Shown here: in pieces, positions 23,861 through 36,239 of the stretch
How the letters are laid out: each line of letters opens with the position of its first letter
Position numbering within the stretch: position 1 is the stretch's first letter
NCBI RefSeq assembly: GCF_019399895.1
Contig: NC_091875.1
Coordinates: forward strand, 992,001-1,056,000
From: Cardiocondyla obscurior
Lineage: Eukaryota > Arthropoda > Insecta > Hymenoptera > Formicidae
Direction of reading: 5' to 3'
Length of the DNA stretch: 64,000 bases
Position numbers and translations under genes: made by a program
The notes under the pieces: generated by a model
The model's input: the letters and a program-made list of their open reading frames with translations, nothing else
Told to the model about the DNA's origin: nothing
Databases searched by the model: none

Positions 23861-25084
23861 AAACAAGCCGGAGTCAGCTTTTTAATCACAGAATAAACTC
23901 CACGGGTGCGCCCTTCGACGGAGCCTCGCGGAAAACGAAAGGCGACGTAGGGTGACGAGGGAGGGGATCATATTGTGCAATTTCGACTACCTATATAAAT
24001 TGCGGTGCCGAGTGAAAAGGATCGATATCGAATACGGTCTTCATTTATTAATAATTGAAAAAAAAAAAAATATCTATTTTTATCTGTAAATTAAAATGTC
24101 TCTTCATTAGTTTTGTGGGGGCGTTAATTTGACCGACTCTTTGAAATTTTTTCTCGTTCGATCGCGGTATCCCGATGGACGTCGGTTAAGCGATTCTTGT
24201 TGCGTGAAACTAGTCGATTTGCCCGCTTACGAAGTCCGCAATAGAGTCGGGAATAAAACTCGAGGCGGGCTGAGATTACTCCCCAGGCGAAATCCGCTCG
24301 GTCCGCTGCTCGCGGTAACAATGTTCCCCCCTTCCCCCGAAATCGCGATATCGAAAGAAACTTTTCTCGTAGAAAGGTAAGCAAATAAACGCGTAGGCGA
24401 GCAGATGGGCAGAAGCCGCCGCTCGCTTCGGAATACAGGTGCCTTTTTTGCGGGATTCCTCCGTTTAAATTTGCATGAAACTTTCCGCCTGAAGTGGACG
24501 TCTCGGTTGTCGGCACGTCAGCACGTAAATGGCTTCGCAGATATATACCGGGCGTATTATGGTTACCGTTAATGATATTTCAACGAATTTGAAACCGATA
24601 TCTTCGCAGCGATACAGTCGAAATCATTAAAAAAAAAAATTTTTTTCTTTTTATTTCCTATCTAAGTTGAATTTTAAACGAGACTCTAAAAGTGATACGA
24701 TATTAACGTACTGATTGCGCGATATCGTGTTAAATGTATAGACTTCTCGTGCAATCTAAAATACTTCGAACTGCCCGAGGAGTTTAATCTGATATAACAT
24801 TTCTCGTGCGAGAAACGGAGGAGGGAGGGAAAAAAAAAAAAGTTCCGCATGGTGAACCGCATCTATCCGCGATTGTCGGCACGGTCGGAGAATCAATCGC
24901 CGACGAAACGCAGCGCGGCATTTAAATCCACATCCTCGAGAGAGCGGGAGGGAGACGCGGGGCACGGCGGGGGCCCGTCGGAGGCCCACTGGCCAGGCTG
25001 GCTGCGCACCGTAACACGCATAAATTACGATGTAATTACAAGCTTGGCGATCACGATCGGCGGTCAGGACGGCCGACAGATCGG

Positions 25085-25400
25085 ATCTCCGAGATCTCCG
25101 AGAGTGGGAGAGAAAGATCGAGGTAAATGCGAGCTGGACGCGAGAGAGAAAGAGAGCGAGAGAAAGACAGAAAAGGAGAGCGAAAGACGAAGGCCAGGGG
25201 AACAACGAGAGTAGAACCGCGGTGCATACGAAGGACCTCGAAGACGTAGAAAATTCTGCAGGAAGAAGGCAAGCAGAAAGAAAAAGAAAAAGGGGGCGGG
25301 GGGAAAGAAGAAACGCGAGCTTCTCGCGCGGATCTAACAAAAAAAAAAAAAAGGGAGAAAGAGAAAAAGATAGGGACCAACGTTCACTCTCACGGACGAC
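25085..25400. other. purine-skewed tract
   Basis: Rich in GAGA, AAGA and GGAG words, so the minus strand is the pyrimidine strand. Minus-strand frames here (24756-25340 and 25051-25380) read as Leu/Phe/Ser-rich peptides that mimic membrane segments but follow directly from the composition. Confidence 0.6.
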
Positions 25401-26689
25401 AGAGAGTGTGGCCAGAGGGGTGGAGGGGGGGTTCCGTAACGAAGTGCAACGCCGAGCTCATAAAACTGGCGCGCGCTAGAGAGATAACCCTTAAACCGCG
25501 CGAGAGCACGACTAGGTAACGCGGTAACCGGAATCATGCCGCGAGAATCAACGTCGGCGACAGCAGTTAGGTCCAGCTGGCCGCGTGATCTCGGTGTCGC
25601 CCGGCGAACACGGCGTACGATCGGCCGCCTGGGCTCTCTATCGTTTCGCTTCATCTACGGGGACGATCTACGGGATAAATATTTGTCCCCGGGAGTGTTT
25701 GCTTGGTTGACAAATGTTTGCGCGTCGTTGATAATCGTGTTTGCGACGGATCAAGCGGAGGGAAATCGGTGCCACGGCGCCGATACTTCTCTCTTTCTCT
25801 CTCCGTCGACCGGATTTTCATGAACTGCCTCGTTATTCCCGACGGAAATGTCCCCCTCGTGTGGTACCTTATAGCGCGCTTATTGAACTAGGTCGACGAG
25901 AAGTAACCATTAAGAGTTGGTTTTTATATCTTGCGATATGTGAAGAGAGTCCACAAAAGTCCGACATTTCGGGGATATATGCGACAGAATTGATTCTTGT
26001 TCGGTCAACGGGAACACAAGAACCTTATGTCGATTGCGCGTGAGACGCGAAGTATTACTTTAGTCGCAATTTTAATCTCCTGCCTATCTTAAGAAATTAT
26101 CAGCCATATCTCGAGCGATTCCAGCACGAATTATACTTTTCAAATTGGAAGAAAACCAGTTCAAACGTAAAAAAAAAATTTCGAAGTGTCATTTACATTT
26201 TAATATTCACGCCGTGCGAGTTAGGTACTTAATGCAAAAACGATTTCGTGCTTGCTTATTAAATTGTAGAATTAATTACAGAATTGCTTTGCGTTTCATA
26301 ACTTTATTTCTAACTTCTCGAGCGCAAATTACAATAAAAGAAACTGAGTGCCGTACAAATATGCGGTCGGTCGTAAAATTCCAACGTGAGAGGTGAGAAA
26401 CGGAGAGTCATTGCCGCGCATCACCGGGGTCTCGTATCCACGGCCAGTTAATGCTATCGGATGAACCAGAAGCGAGAGCGCGGCGCGGTGAAAGAAGGGC
26501 AGGGGGGAAGACAGAGAAGGGAAAAAAAAAAAAAAATAATTTCGAGTTCATGCAGCTAATACGGCGGCCAAGTTAACCGGCAAACAGGACAGGTCGACTG
26601 CACGGGTGGGTGGATTCAACCCGGAGTTAGTCAGGTTGCGGCGGAGATCTGCTCCGGTGAGTTTGGTCAGGACTCTGCGAGTCCTTCCG

Positions 26690-27080
26690 TCTCGCCCCCC
26701 CTCGGGCCTCATCATTCTCTCTTCCTCTTTCCCTCTGCACAACTTGCCGAACCTCCCGCCTGTTCGTTTCCTCTCTTTCTCTCTTCGCGGATCTTCCGTC
26801 GATGTCTCTCCGTCTATCCGTTCGTCACTCTCGCTCTTATTTTCCCGTTCTCCTCTGTCTCTTATCTGCCGTCCTTTCTGCGACTATTGTAACCGTACCC
26901 TCTTACTTCCTCGCCCACAGTTGCGATCATCATGTGCATCGGTCTCTCTCTGTTCCACCGAAACCTCTCTTATTGTTTTACTCGTCCCCTCGCGACCCCT
27001 CTTTCATCCTCGCCGGCCGATCGGGACCTCGGTCACTCTTGCTCGAGCAAGTCGACCCTTTCCTCTCAGCCCGTCGGTAA
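26690..27080. other. pyrimidine-skewed tract
   Basis: The longest C/T-rich tract of the window, followed by a 21-nt T run at 27124-27144. A 200-codon + frame (26606-27208) runs through it and looks secretory in places (Leu/Ser/Phe-rich). I attribute this to composition and see no conserved motif. Confidence 0.6.
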
Positions 27081-27123
27081 AATTTCTGTATCGAAAGAAA
27101 CGTCAATACCCGGCGTTTACAAG

Positions 27124-27144
27124 TTTTTTTTTTTTTTTTTTTTT
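27124..27144. repeat. poly(T) run, 21 nt
   Basis: An uninterrupted T run flanked by ordinary sequence. Confidence 0.9.
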
Positions 27145-27652
27145 AAGTGTGTTGAAATATTTAATTATTATTTCAACTTATCGGGAGAAAAAAAAATGTC
27201 GATGTTGAAATATTAAAGCCGCGCAACGTTCGATAATTAACTGTTATCATACCCGCAGCGTCCCATTTTAACTTTTTCGTTATGATTGAAGCACGCTACT
27301 AATATAAACGGTATCGAAGCTAACGTTACGTCGCGAAAATAAAATAGCAAATAAAAAAGTATGAGTTTAGCGTTATTTAAGATGATTAAGATTAAGATAC
27401 CGAGATCGTTATTCGCAGAAGTTCGTGTCTGCGTCGCGAAAGCAGCTCTCTGGGGAAGAAAATAAGAATGCATCCGGACGCGCTCATAACTTACGCGTCT
27501 TAATAAATTACGTCGCCACCGTAATTATGCGTCGTGCACCGAGCCTGTGACTGAGACCGAGGCATTGTGCGAAGTATGCCGAATCAGCCCCTAGTAATTC
27601 CGAGCATTTTGGGGCGGCGATCTATGACCGTACGCGTGGTTTTCGGTTCTCG

Positions 27653-27683
27653 TTCTCTCTCTCTTTCTCTCTCTCTGTCTCTT
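27653..27683. repeat. CT-rich microsatellite
   Basis: CT repeats interrupted by TTT and TGT. Confidence 0.8.
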
Positions 27684-30600
27684 TTTCGCTTTCATCGAAT
27701 AAGCGTTGAAAGAGAACGCGCCTTTGTTTCGGAGAATCCTGCGCAAGGGACTGACCCAGAGGCACAGATATTATAGGAGAAACCGAAACAAATGGTGGTC
27801 GTTTTAGGAGCGAGATAATTCGATAGTTACGAAGCCATTCAATCTGGAAAATTAAATAAATTTCATCGAACCCAAGTGTCGCATGTTGCGAGCAATAGAA
27901 TCGCGTTACTGACTGTCCCGTGAATAATATCCAGCTCGATAAAAAATTGACGAATTAATTTAATTCTAATGTAAAAAAAAATTTTATTTAATTTTAAAGA
28001 ATTATTTATTTCGGCCCCTATTGCGAATTTACTTGAATTCAAGATGTGCGTTTGCTTGATTTAAACGTTAATTTAAGTATGATATTTATAAGTTTCAAGA
28101 TAAGATATATTTGCTCGATTTAAAAAAACCTTTCCTCGATAAATAGCGTATCAATCGAGCAGCGATTGGAAAAGCATCGAAGAACGTTTTAAAAATGCAC
28201 TCTCGCGGGCTGCTGCTTCTTGCCTAGGCGGTGTTTGTCCGGGCGTATTTAAACATTTCGCAGAAAACGTAAGTCGCACGCAAGGGACTTCGGAAGAAAA
28301 TCAGGCATGCGAAACGGACCTGCCTGGACGGCTCCGTGAGCTTACTCGAGTTTAGTCGCCGGAATGCACGGTCAGCGGTTCGGCAGCTCGCATGTTTTAT
28401 CGCGGAAGTCGCGCCTGTTCTCATTTCCATTTACACAGTCGTGGACGTGGCTCTGAGTCAGAACGCCGGAAACCGATAAGACATCTCCGGGTGGGGAAGG
28501 GGAAGGGCCTTCGCTACAATTGCAATTCGGCCCGGTAACGGTGCGCTCCGGATTAATACGCGCCCGCCGATCTCTCGGCGCGATACCGTCGAAATCTTTT
28601 TGTTCACGACACACGCAACTATTACACGGGCCGATGTGTATATTTCGCGCGGCAGGAAATGTCCGGTACGCGTGAAAATTACATAGTGTGTTTTGGAAAT
28701 GAAACCCGCCGAGATTATATGGCGCGCGTTTAAGGGCTAATGACACGCCAGAGCGGAAAGCCCATCAGGTACCTTCGCGAGCGGGCGACCGACGTGCTGG
28801 GGCCGTAAACGAGGCTCCGTATTCGTCGACTTTCAGACGTAACGCCTTTAAACGCGCTCGGAAAAGTTGCGATTACACGAGTCCCGGTTGAGTCCCCAAT
28901 GCAATGTGCATTTTGCGCGCACCCTCCTCGAGGAATTTCCGAAAGGTCGGAAATAATTAATTTTAATTTATGAGAAGGAACTTCGGTCAGTGATTCTTAT
29001 GGCTCGATCGTACACGAGCGTGTGTAATTTCGGTCAACCGAGGCAGGGGGCAGGCAAGGAGGGCAAGCAAATGCTAAGGGTCGAAACAACTGCGGAGAGG
29101 TGCCGCGTGGCCGCGCAATAAATGCAAAATTGCGCGAAATTACCGCGACAAGGGACCGTGCGCGCGCGCTTGCGGACGAAAAACGGAGAGCGATCCGTAG
29201 AAAGGGCCCTTTAATTGCTGAAATTCTCGAGGCAAATTGAAACGAGGGCCGTGGCCCGGGACGGTTTAGCCTGCCGGAATGCGTTTCAATTGTCGTAAAA
29301 GTTTAGAAATTTAATTATTCCGCGGTCACGCAATTCCGCGCCTCTCAGTATATGTCTCGCGCCTCCCTCTCCAGTTCGCTCTATTTAGCGGCTTAGCTTC
29401 TTAGTCATGAGGGCGATATTAAAGTCATCGGTCATCTTCAATGTTCTGCGCGACGGCGCGTTATCTCGCACATTTTAATTCCGTCCTCTCCAATTTGTTT
29501 CCCTCCTCCGCCGATTATCTCGTACGCGTGTCGCAACACGCTTCTCCGTATCGCTCTCGGCATATTATTAACCGTAATATCTCGGTTTGTGTGTCGTACA
29601 GGGACTCGATTCTTCCGCGCGTAAATTCCGCGATAACGCCGAGTCAATATTTGCCAGCCCATTATCGTCACTCGCGCGCCCGCGTCGTCATCATCGACAC
29701 GTATCGGCGAGTAAGATGGAATGCAGACGTAAATTGCGCGATAAAAAAAGAACGTCCCGTGCACTTTCGCTAAATGCAAATTAATCCTCAACAAATAATG
29801 AGCATAAGAAATTAAATTACAAATTCTATTACGAGCGAAAAATAATTGGGAAACAATGATTACTGTCCATATGTTTGACAGACTCGTTAGGTGTGTCCGT
29901 TGATTACTTGTTTTTCGCGCACCAGATACCTACGAAACCGTCGCGAGCAAAGAGCGTCGCTTCCGCGGTCTTCGGCGAACGCCTCGCGGGTCACACGGTC
30001 GTCCCCGGTGATCGTGCGACCGCAAAATATTCGCGATACGGCGCGGGTGGACGGAGCGTTACACCACAACGATGGGTTACACCACATTGCCAAGCCGATC
30101 GTGAAGTGTGATATCACGTGCGGGAATGGAGGTCAGCCCAGGCAAATTTTTGTCGCCGCGCGAAGGAGGCCCGCGGCGCCGGGAACGACGCGGGCCGGAC
30201 AGGCGCCGATTAAACGGGCCGCGTCGCGCCGGGCGTTTTGCGCTGGATTATCACGACGACCCCAGCCCCCGATCGTCCGGCCGAGCTGCCGGCCCGGTCG
30301 TGACGAGGCCGCGACGGACAATAATTACTCGTCGAATGTTCTCTGTGGGTTATGCCAGCGGGAACACGCTCCACTGGGCCAGACCAGACACACCTGGGGT
30401 CGCCGGAAAAACTCTCAGCGCGTAAAAGCCGCCTGTAAAACCGAAGCGAGATCCATCCTGAAGCCGAGGATTCGCCGGCCATTGACGTGATCGCTCCGCG
30501 GCACCGGGTTTTACGCTCGACGTTTAGGCGATTTTCGTGCGAAGGGAACTACTTTTACGTTAAAAATGAAGATTAAGTATTTCTTTCCTTCTATAAAAAA

Positions 30601-33600
30601 AAATATATATATAAAATATGGACGCACACGTAGTAAAAATTCATGTAATACAAATAATTACAGCGTAATTCGAATCTTGTGTATTTTATAAATAATTGAG
30701 CGGTCAGATTAACTACCTAATTTCGTCGCAAGATTACCGTTCGAATCTCGCAGCGCGTTGCATATCGAGTACCCACGCATAATACGAACCCGAGATGAGA
30801 ACAGGCCCGATCGCTCTCAGGACGACGACGTGTACTATATAATCTTCCTTTTTATTTTAAAACCGCGCGTAAGCGCGCAGACCAACTGGCGCTCTCGGTT
30901 TACCGAGGGACGAAAGGAAGCGGAAGAGGCGAAGGGAGACGGTAGGGCTAAAGTGAGCTGAAAACGAGAGCCTCGTATCGCTCTAAAGGGACCAGTTTTA
31001 TGGATGTTTTGCCGCGAAACGGTTTTCCACGCGATGAAAAGGCGAGAAAAGTCCGGAGCTGACCAAAAGGGGTGGCGATCGGGAGGGAAAACGCGAGCGC
31101 ACGGGGGAGTCAACGAGAAGAGAGGAAAGGGACACCAAGGGGAAGTGTCGGTTGATATACGGCTAGGGACCGTTTTGGCGCTTGTAATACCGGCCGCCAC
31201 ACAACGATAAGGCACGTCTATTATTGGTCGATCTCGTGTGCGTATCGCCGGGACGCAATCTCTTTCTCTCGCTCCATCCCTTTCTTCTCCTTCCGAAGTA
31301 CATTCCACGCTTTCGTATATACGCTTCGCGCTATATACGCGTAGTAAATTTACGAAGGGTTTGCCCCTAAATCGCTGCTGCCGCTGAGACGCGAGATTGG
31401 GCGGCGGCGTTATTAAATATATTAAGGAGCTTCCCGTGGCTATGGATTCTCTGACCAATTTCATTTTACCGCCGAGCAACCGATCGTTCGTCTTGACGAA
31501 GACGACGGCGCGATCGCGTCACTTTAAAACACAAAGAGTCGATAATAAATTCTCTTTCGCGCAGGACATCGCGTTTTCACCTGCGAATATATCTTGGGAA
31601 TTATTATAATTTTTTTTTTTTTCCTTTTAATACGTGACACATCGTCTGAGTAAAGAAAAAGTTATCTCTTTACACTGTCGGACGAAGAGTTGATTCTAAA
31701 TGTTGAAAAATCGCCGCAGCGGAAGAACACGTGGAAAGAGATGGACCTCGCATTCCGCGCCGGCGATCGCAATAAATCTCGCAACTTGAACGCGGTTGCG
31801 AATCCGTGACGATCGGCAATGAATCTAGACGTTATCAGCTACGCGCCGGCCGAGAAACAGCCGGGCTGTTCATGTCGATGGCTTCTGATATTTATGCGCG
31901 ATGTTACTGATCGGACAGCCGATGATGTTACCAGGTACTACCGACAATGAGCGGAGCTCTTAACTCCGACACATCGAGCATAATGCGGGACGGGAGAGGA
32001 GGATGTGGGTACTGTTAGTCGGTCAATCGTAATGTCTTTCGCAGAAACTCGAGACTTTGTTGCACGCGAGCACCTTACACCCACATTGTCTCGAGCCGCC
32101 TCTCCGAGAACATATTTCCTCGATCCGACGCAATATTTTTCGCATCCTCGTGCGTCACTGAATAATTTACGAAACAAAGTTCATGAATATACAGATTATA
32201 CATGTAATTAAACTTTCTCTCCGAAGGAAAGCACTGGATAAGCTGAATCGCAAAATGATATATTTACTTATTTCGGAAGGGTAAGAGATACATTTTTTAT
32301 GAAAAGTTATCTTAATCTCCTCTCTCTCTCTTTTTTTAATAAGAAAAATGGAGAAATTTCCGAGTGAAAGGAAATTTATTCTAATTAATTCAGCGATATA
32401 TATCGCGTTATGAATTATAAGTGTCTTGATGGATAATTTCATTCAAGTTTTACGACTGTAAAAAAAAATAACGCGTCTTTCGGGGCAGTTTTTTCGCGTC
32501 TGCGGTAAAATTAGCTTTTTCGAGACTCATGACCTTTCCAAAAATAAGCGATTCTATTACGTGGATAAAGGACGGTCCACTTGCAATCCTCTTTTAAGGG
32601 GTTTCGAGAAGGTTAGAGCGAGATCGTCGGAAGGGATAATTTGTCGCGATTGTTTCTCTATCCTAAGCTAAAAGCCCCAAGGATTCGCGACCCTTTTGAT
32701 TATGAATAGGCGAGATTGGCGAGCGAGGGACACGAAAATAGCCCAGTGACCCCTTCTAAGGGACTCGAAATGAAAGGGTCAGAATTAAAGCTCTCCATTC
32801 TGCGCACCAGTTTCTGCGAGCGTGCTGTTGAATTTCCATTGTGCAATTTTGAGACTCGAATGTTAATTCCCCAGTATCGAAATATATCCAGCAGAGAAAC
32901 AGCGTTACTATGTAGCAAATACATTAACAAAAAAAAAAAAAAGACGCAAAAATCAGGAAAAAAAAAAACCGGAAACGCAGTGTGATGCAAATTGAGCTCT
33001 TTGGCCAATTTTTCGTACCCTTTTCGTAAACAAAGTAACATTTTCATTTCTTGCAGCTGCATTCTCGCCGGTCATAAAAATGTTATTGTAAAACGTACGG
33101 CATTCCCGCGCTCTTAACGTCGACCGATCCATTGATTTACGTTCAATTTTAATTCTACTTTCGTCCTCTCTCTCTCCACATCCCTTTCTCCCTACGTTTT
33201 CCCGCGGGGGACACCGGCGGTATAAGGGTGTTACTATGGTGAACGAGGTCAGTTGTTTATTTGTTCGTCCGAAAATGGAACGCGTCCATCGCGGCCTGAT
33301 TTATCGCTCGTTGCGAAACTTTAATGCGTTTCGGTTCGGAAGAGAACTCTAAGGAGGGACTTCCTCCTCGAGTCCACTCTCGCGAGCCAATGTGTACTTT
33401 GTGTCCGCCCGAATGGCCTCGAAAGGAATCGTTATTCACCGAAGAATTATATCCGAGTCGTTTATCCCAATTCGTGACGACGTCTCGATTTTCAATCGCG
33501 TAACTTGAAACATGCATAAAAAAAAAAAAAAAGAAACACGTGACACGTCTCTCATATATATTTATTAACGACGGACCGACTGTTGGCGAAAAGGTTTCCT

Positions 33601-36023
33601 GGGCGAAAAAGGTGTGGAAAATATTTCTCTTTTAACTTCTGCTATAAATCGACAAGTAAAAATTTATGGTTTGTGAATAAAATTTTATTATCCTGAATAT
33701 TAATTCATTAAGAATAAAAATAAATATTACGTCGATTATATAACAGTTCGAAATTCTAAATACCTTCGCGTGCGAAAGACGGGATTGCGTCCTCCAATAT
33801 GCATCGTATTCTTAGTAGATAGGAAATAAAAAAAAAAAAAAAAAGGATGCCGTGCATCGATGAATTCTACCCCAAGTGAATGGCGCACGCATGAGTCGGG
33901 GCGGCTGCATGGTCTATGAGAATGATGTAAAAGGGTTCGATACGACCCGCGATGCCTCGAGTAAGGGCGGTTTTGCAGGGCCGTAATCAATCGCGCCCTT
34001 TGCTTCTTTTCTTTTTCCATCCGAGTGTCCGCGACACAACGAATCAGGCGAGACGAATTGATTTAATCGCGAGGCCCGTGATACGCATATATTTCATCGC
34101 GGCATTATTAACGGGGGAAACAGCGGCGCCATTATTCCGTGGGATCATTAAGTCGTCATTCTGTGCATTAAGTAGCGGCGAATTTCGTGCGTCGCGCGAT
34201 GCGAGTCGAGATAAGCCGCGAAAGACGTCGCGTAAAACACAGTTATTATCGCAGATTATGGTAAAATATTGTTTACGGCGCGAGCGTACAATGTACGGCC
34301 GAGAGCGACTAGTCTTATTCATATTCAAGGCGGCGCGCGGCGATTTATCAAATCATGAAATATGTATTAAGATCGTGTACGTACCGCGATACAAGTGTTG
34401 GCGAGTGTGCGAGGTTCACGCGTGGCCGAGCCCGAAGGCGAACGAGCCGTCGATGTTTTAACGGCAAATATTTGGCAAATAATTTCAACGCGCGTTCGCC
34501 CGTCGCGGCATTTCAAAGGGAAGACGACCGCCCGTTGTCGCACGTCACTGACGGATAAGGGTTGACTGGCGGAAGTCGGGAACGGCTACCGACCGCGGGG
34601 AGATGACGACGAGAGGGTTCTTTGATTGCGATCCGGGAATTAATTAACGAGTATGAGCGGGATCTGGTCGCTGGGAAATCCGACGTGACTGTCGGCAACG
34701 ACGCGAGCTTAAGGTGGAAGGCCACCGGGGTATCCCGGAAAGACTCGTCAGCGGATAATTAATAATAGGCGTCGCTCGAAAGAACTCGAAGCTCTCAAAC
34801 AGCGCATTGAGAGAAAAATCTAGTTGCTTTTGGTTTAGTTTTAATTTCATGATAAAGCGAATATAAATATAATTACTTGTTTATCGTTAACGGAGACAGA
34901 TGAGCCAATTTTTGGCTGCAGGAAATACTAATTACAGTTGAGACGTAATTTTTTATTTTAAATCGCAGTGCAGCGACGAACGAGTCACCCGTCGATTTAT
35001 GTCGAAGATCTCGCAATCTCGCGTCTTTTCTTTTTTAGGATTCAGCCGCCACGTCGGCGTAACCCGCGTTTTATTATAGACCGTCTATAGACGGGCACTG
35101 TTAAAAGGTGATATATCGACTGCGCAACTATTTCCGTGGCCGCCGAGATGCTAGACGGGGAATGCGAGACAAGGGTGAGCACGCGAGACAGGTCTGCGTG
35201 CATAACGCGGAGTAAACGCTCCTCGGTCTTACTCGAGTTGATTCTTCGCAGAGTCGATATTTTGCAGAACACGTATGAAAACAGTCGTGCCCGCGACGCA
35301 ACGCGGTTACGGTAGTCCGAGGCAAAAACCGGCGACTTTCACAAGGAGCTCCGGCGTTACGCCGCCGTTACGAAAGCACAAATGAAAAGGAGTATTTGTT
35401 TAATCTCATTTCTCGATTTATCAGACGCTGGGAGCCGTAAATCTTTCCTGTCACGGGGGGGGAGAGGAGGAAGGATTTTTTTTTTTTTCTTTCCCTTAAA
35501 AGTAGAGCAATCGTTTCTGCAGGCGAAGAGCGAGGTGTTAGTCGCGCATTTAAGCTTTGCGCGAAAATCAGGTGATTAAGTCAATAGTACGTGCAATGGA
35601 TCGTATCGCAGATTCTTCTCATTTCTTCTTGAGCGAGCGCGCGAATATGACCGACAGAATGAACGCGATAGAACGCGGCCCGCGATGTGTAATCTCTGAT
35701 TAAACGCAGACTTTCGCCACAACGTCCGTGTTTAGATAATTAGAACGGAGCTGCTCTCACTCCCGATACTTCAAAGGGAATCGCCTCGTCCGTCGGGCGC
35801 GGGCGCGATCGATCGCGTTTTGAAAATAAACTCGTTCCCGCTTTTATTGCATTGCCGGGCGCGCTTCGTAGATCTTTTTTCTTCGCTTGACGAGTATCGA
35901 TTGAAGAACGGGGCCGGCACTGATTGACGTCGGTTGATTATTGTTTGGCGGATAATTTTAGTCGCGCGAGTGTATCTTTGTCTGATGGTCCACGCTTATT
36001 TCCAACGAGAACCCCGGGATTCT

Positions 36024-36065
36024 TTAACCCTTCAGAAGTCGCGTGAGGTGTACTTTATACCTTAG
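36024..36065 (+). mobile_element. possible piggyBac-type terminal sequence
   Basis: Starts TTAACCCTTCAG, followed about 10 bases later by a short imperfect inverted motif (AGGTGTA/TATACCT). Elements of the piggyBac superfamily insert at TTAA and often start with TTAACCCTT followed by an inner inverted motif. No matching right end and no transposase frame were seen, so this would be a solo end or a decayed MITE. Confidence 0.3.
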
Positions 36066-36195
36066 ATTTTTTTTTCTTTTCGAAAAAAAAAAGCAGACCT
36101 CTTTTTAAACCAAAAATAATTAGTTTATTAATTATATTTTAAATAATATACACCTTAATGTTTCGATTGAATAAAACAAAATAATTTATACTCTA

Positions 36196-36239
36196 CGAAT
36201 CGGAAATTATTTGATTAATGTGAAATAATTTCCGATTCG
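36196..36239. repeat. perfect inverted repeat, 17-bp arms, 10-nt loop
   Basis: The left arm CGAATCGGAAATTATTT (36196-36212) has its exact reverse complement at 36223-36239. The arms do not extend further. It is too short for a typical pre-miRNA. It lies in an AT-rich block about 170 bp from the TTAACCC terminus. Confidence 0.9.

Noticed and set aside
24756..25340. 194-codon minus frame with apparent membrane segments
   Set aside because: Same composition effect on the opposite strand of a purine tract.
26606..27208. 200-codon + frame with secretory-looking Leu/Ser/Phe stretches
   Set aside because: It is read directly from a pyrimidine-skewed tract and a poly(T) run; no conserved motif.
30730..30760. 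GTTCGAATC like a tRNA B box (also near 33930 and 38540)
   Set aside because: No A box at the right distance and no cloverleaf pairing at any of the three sites.
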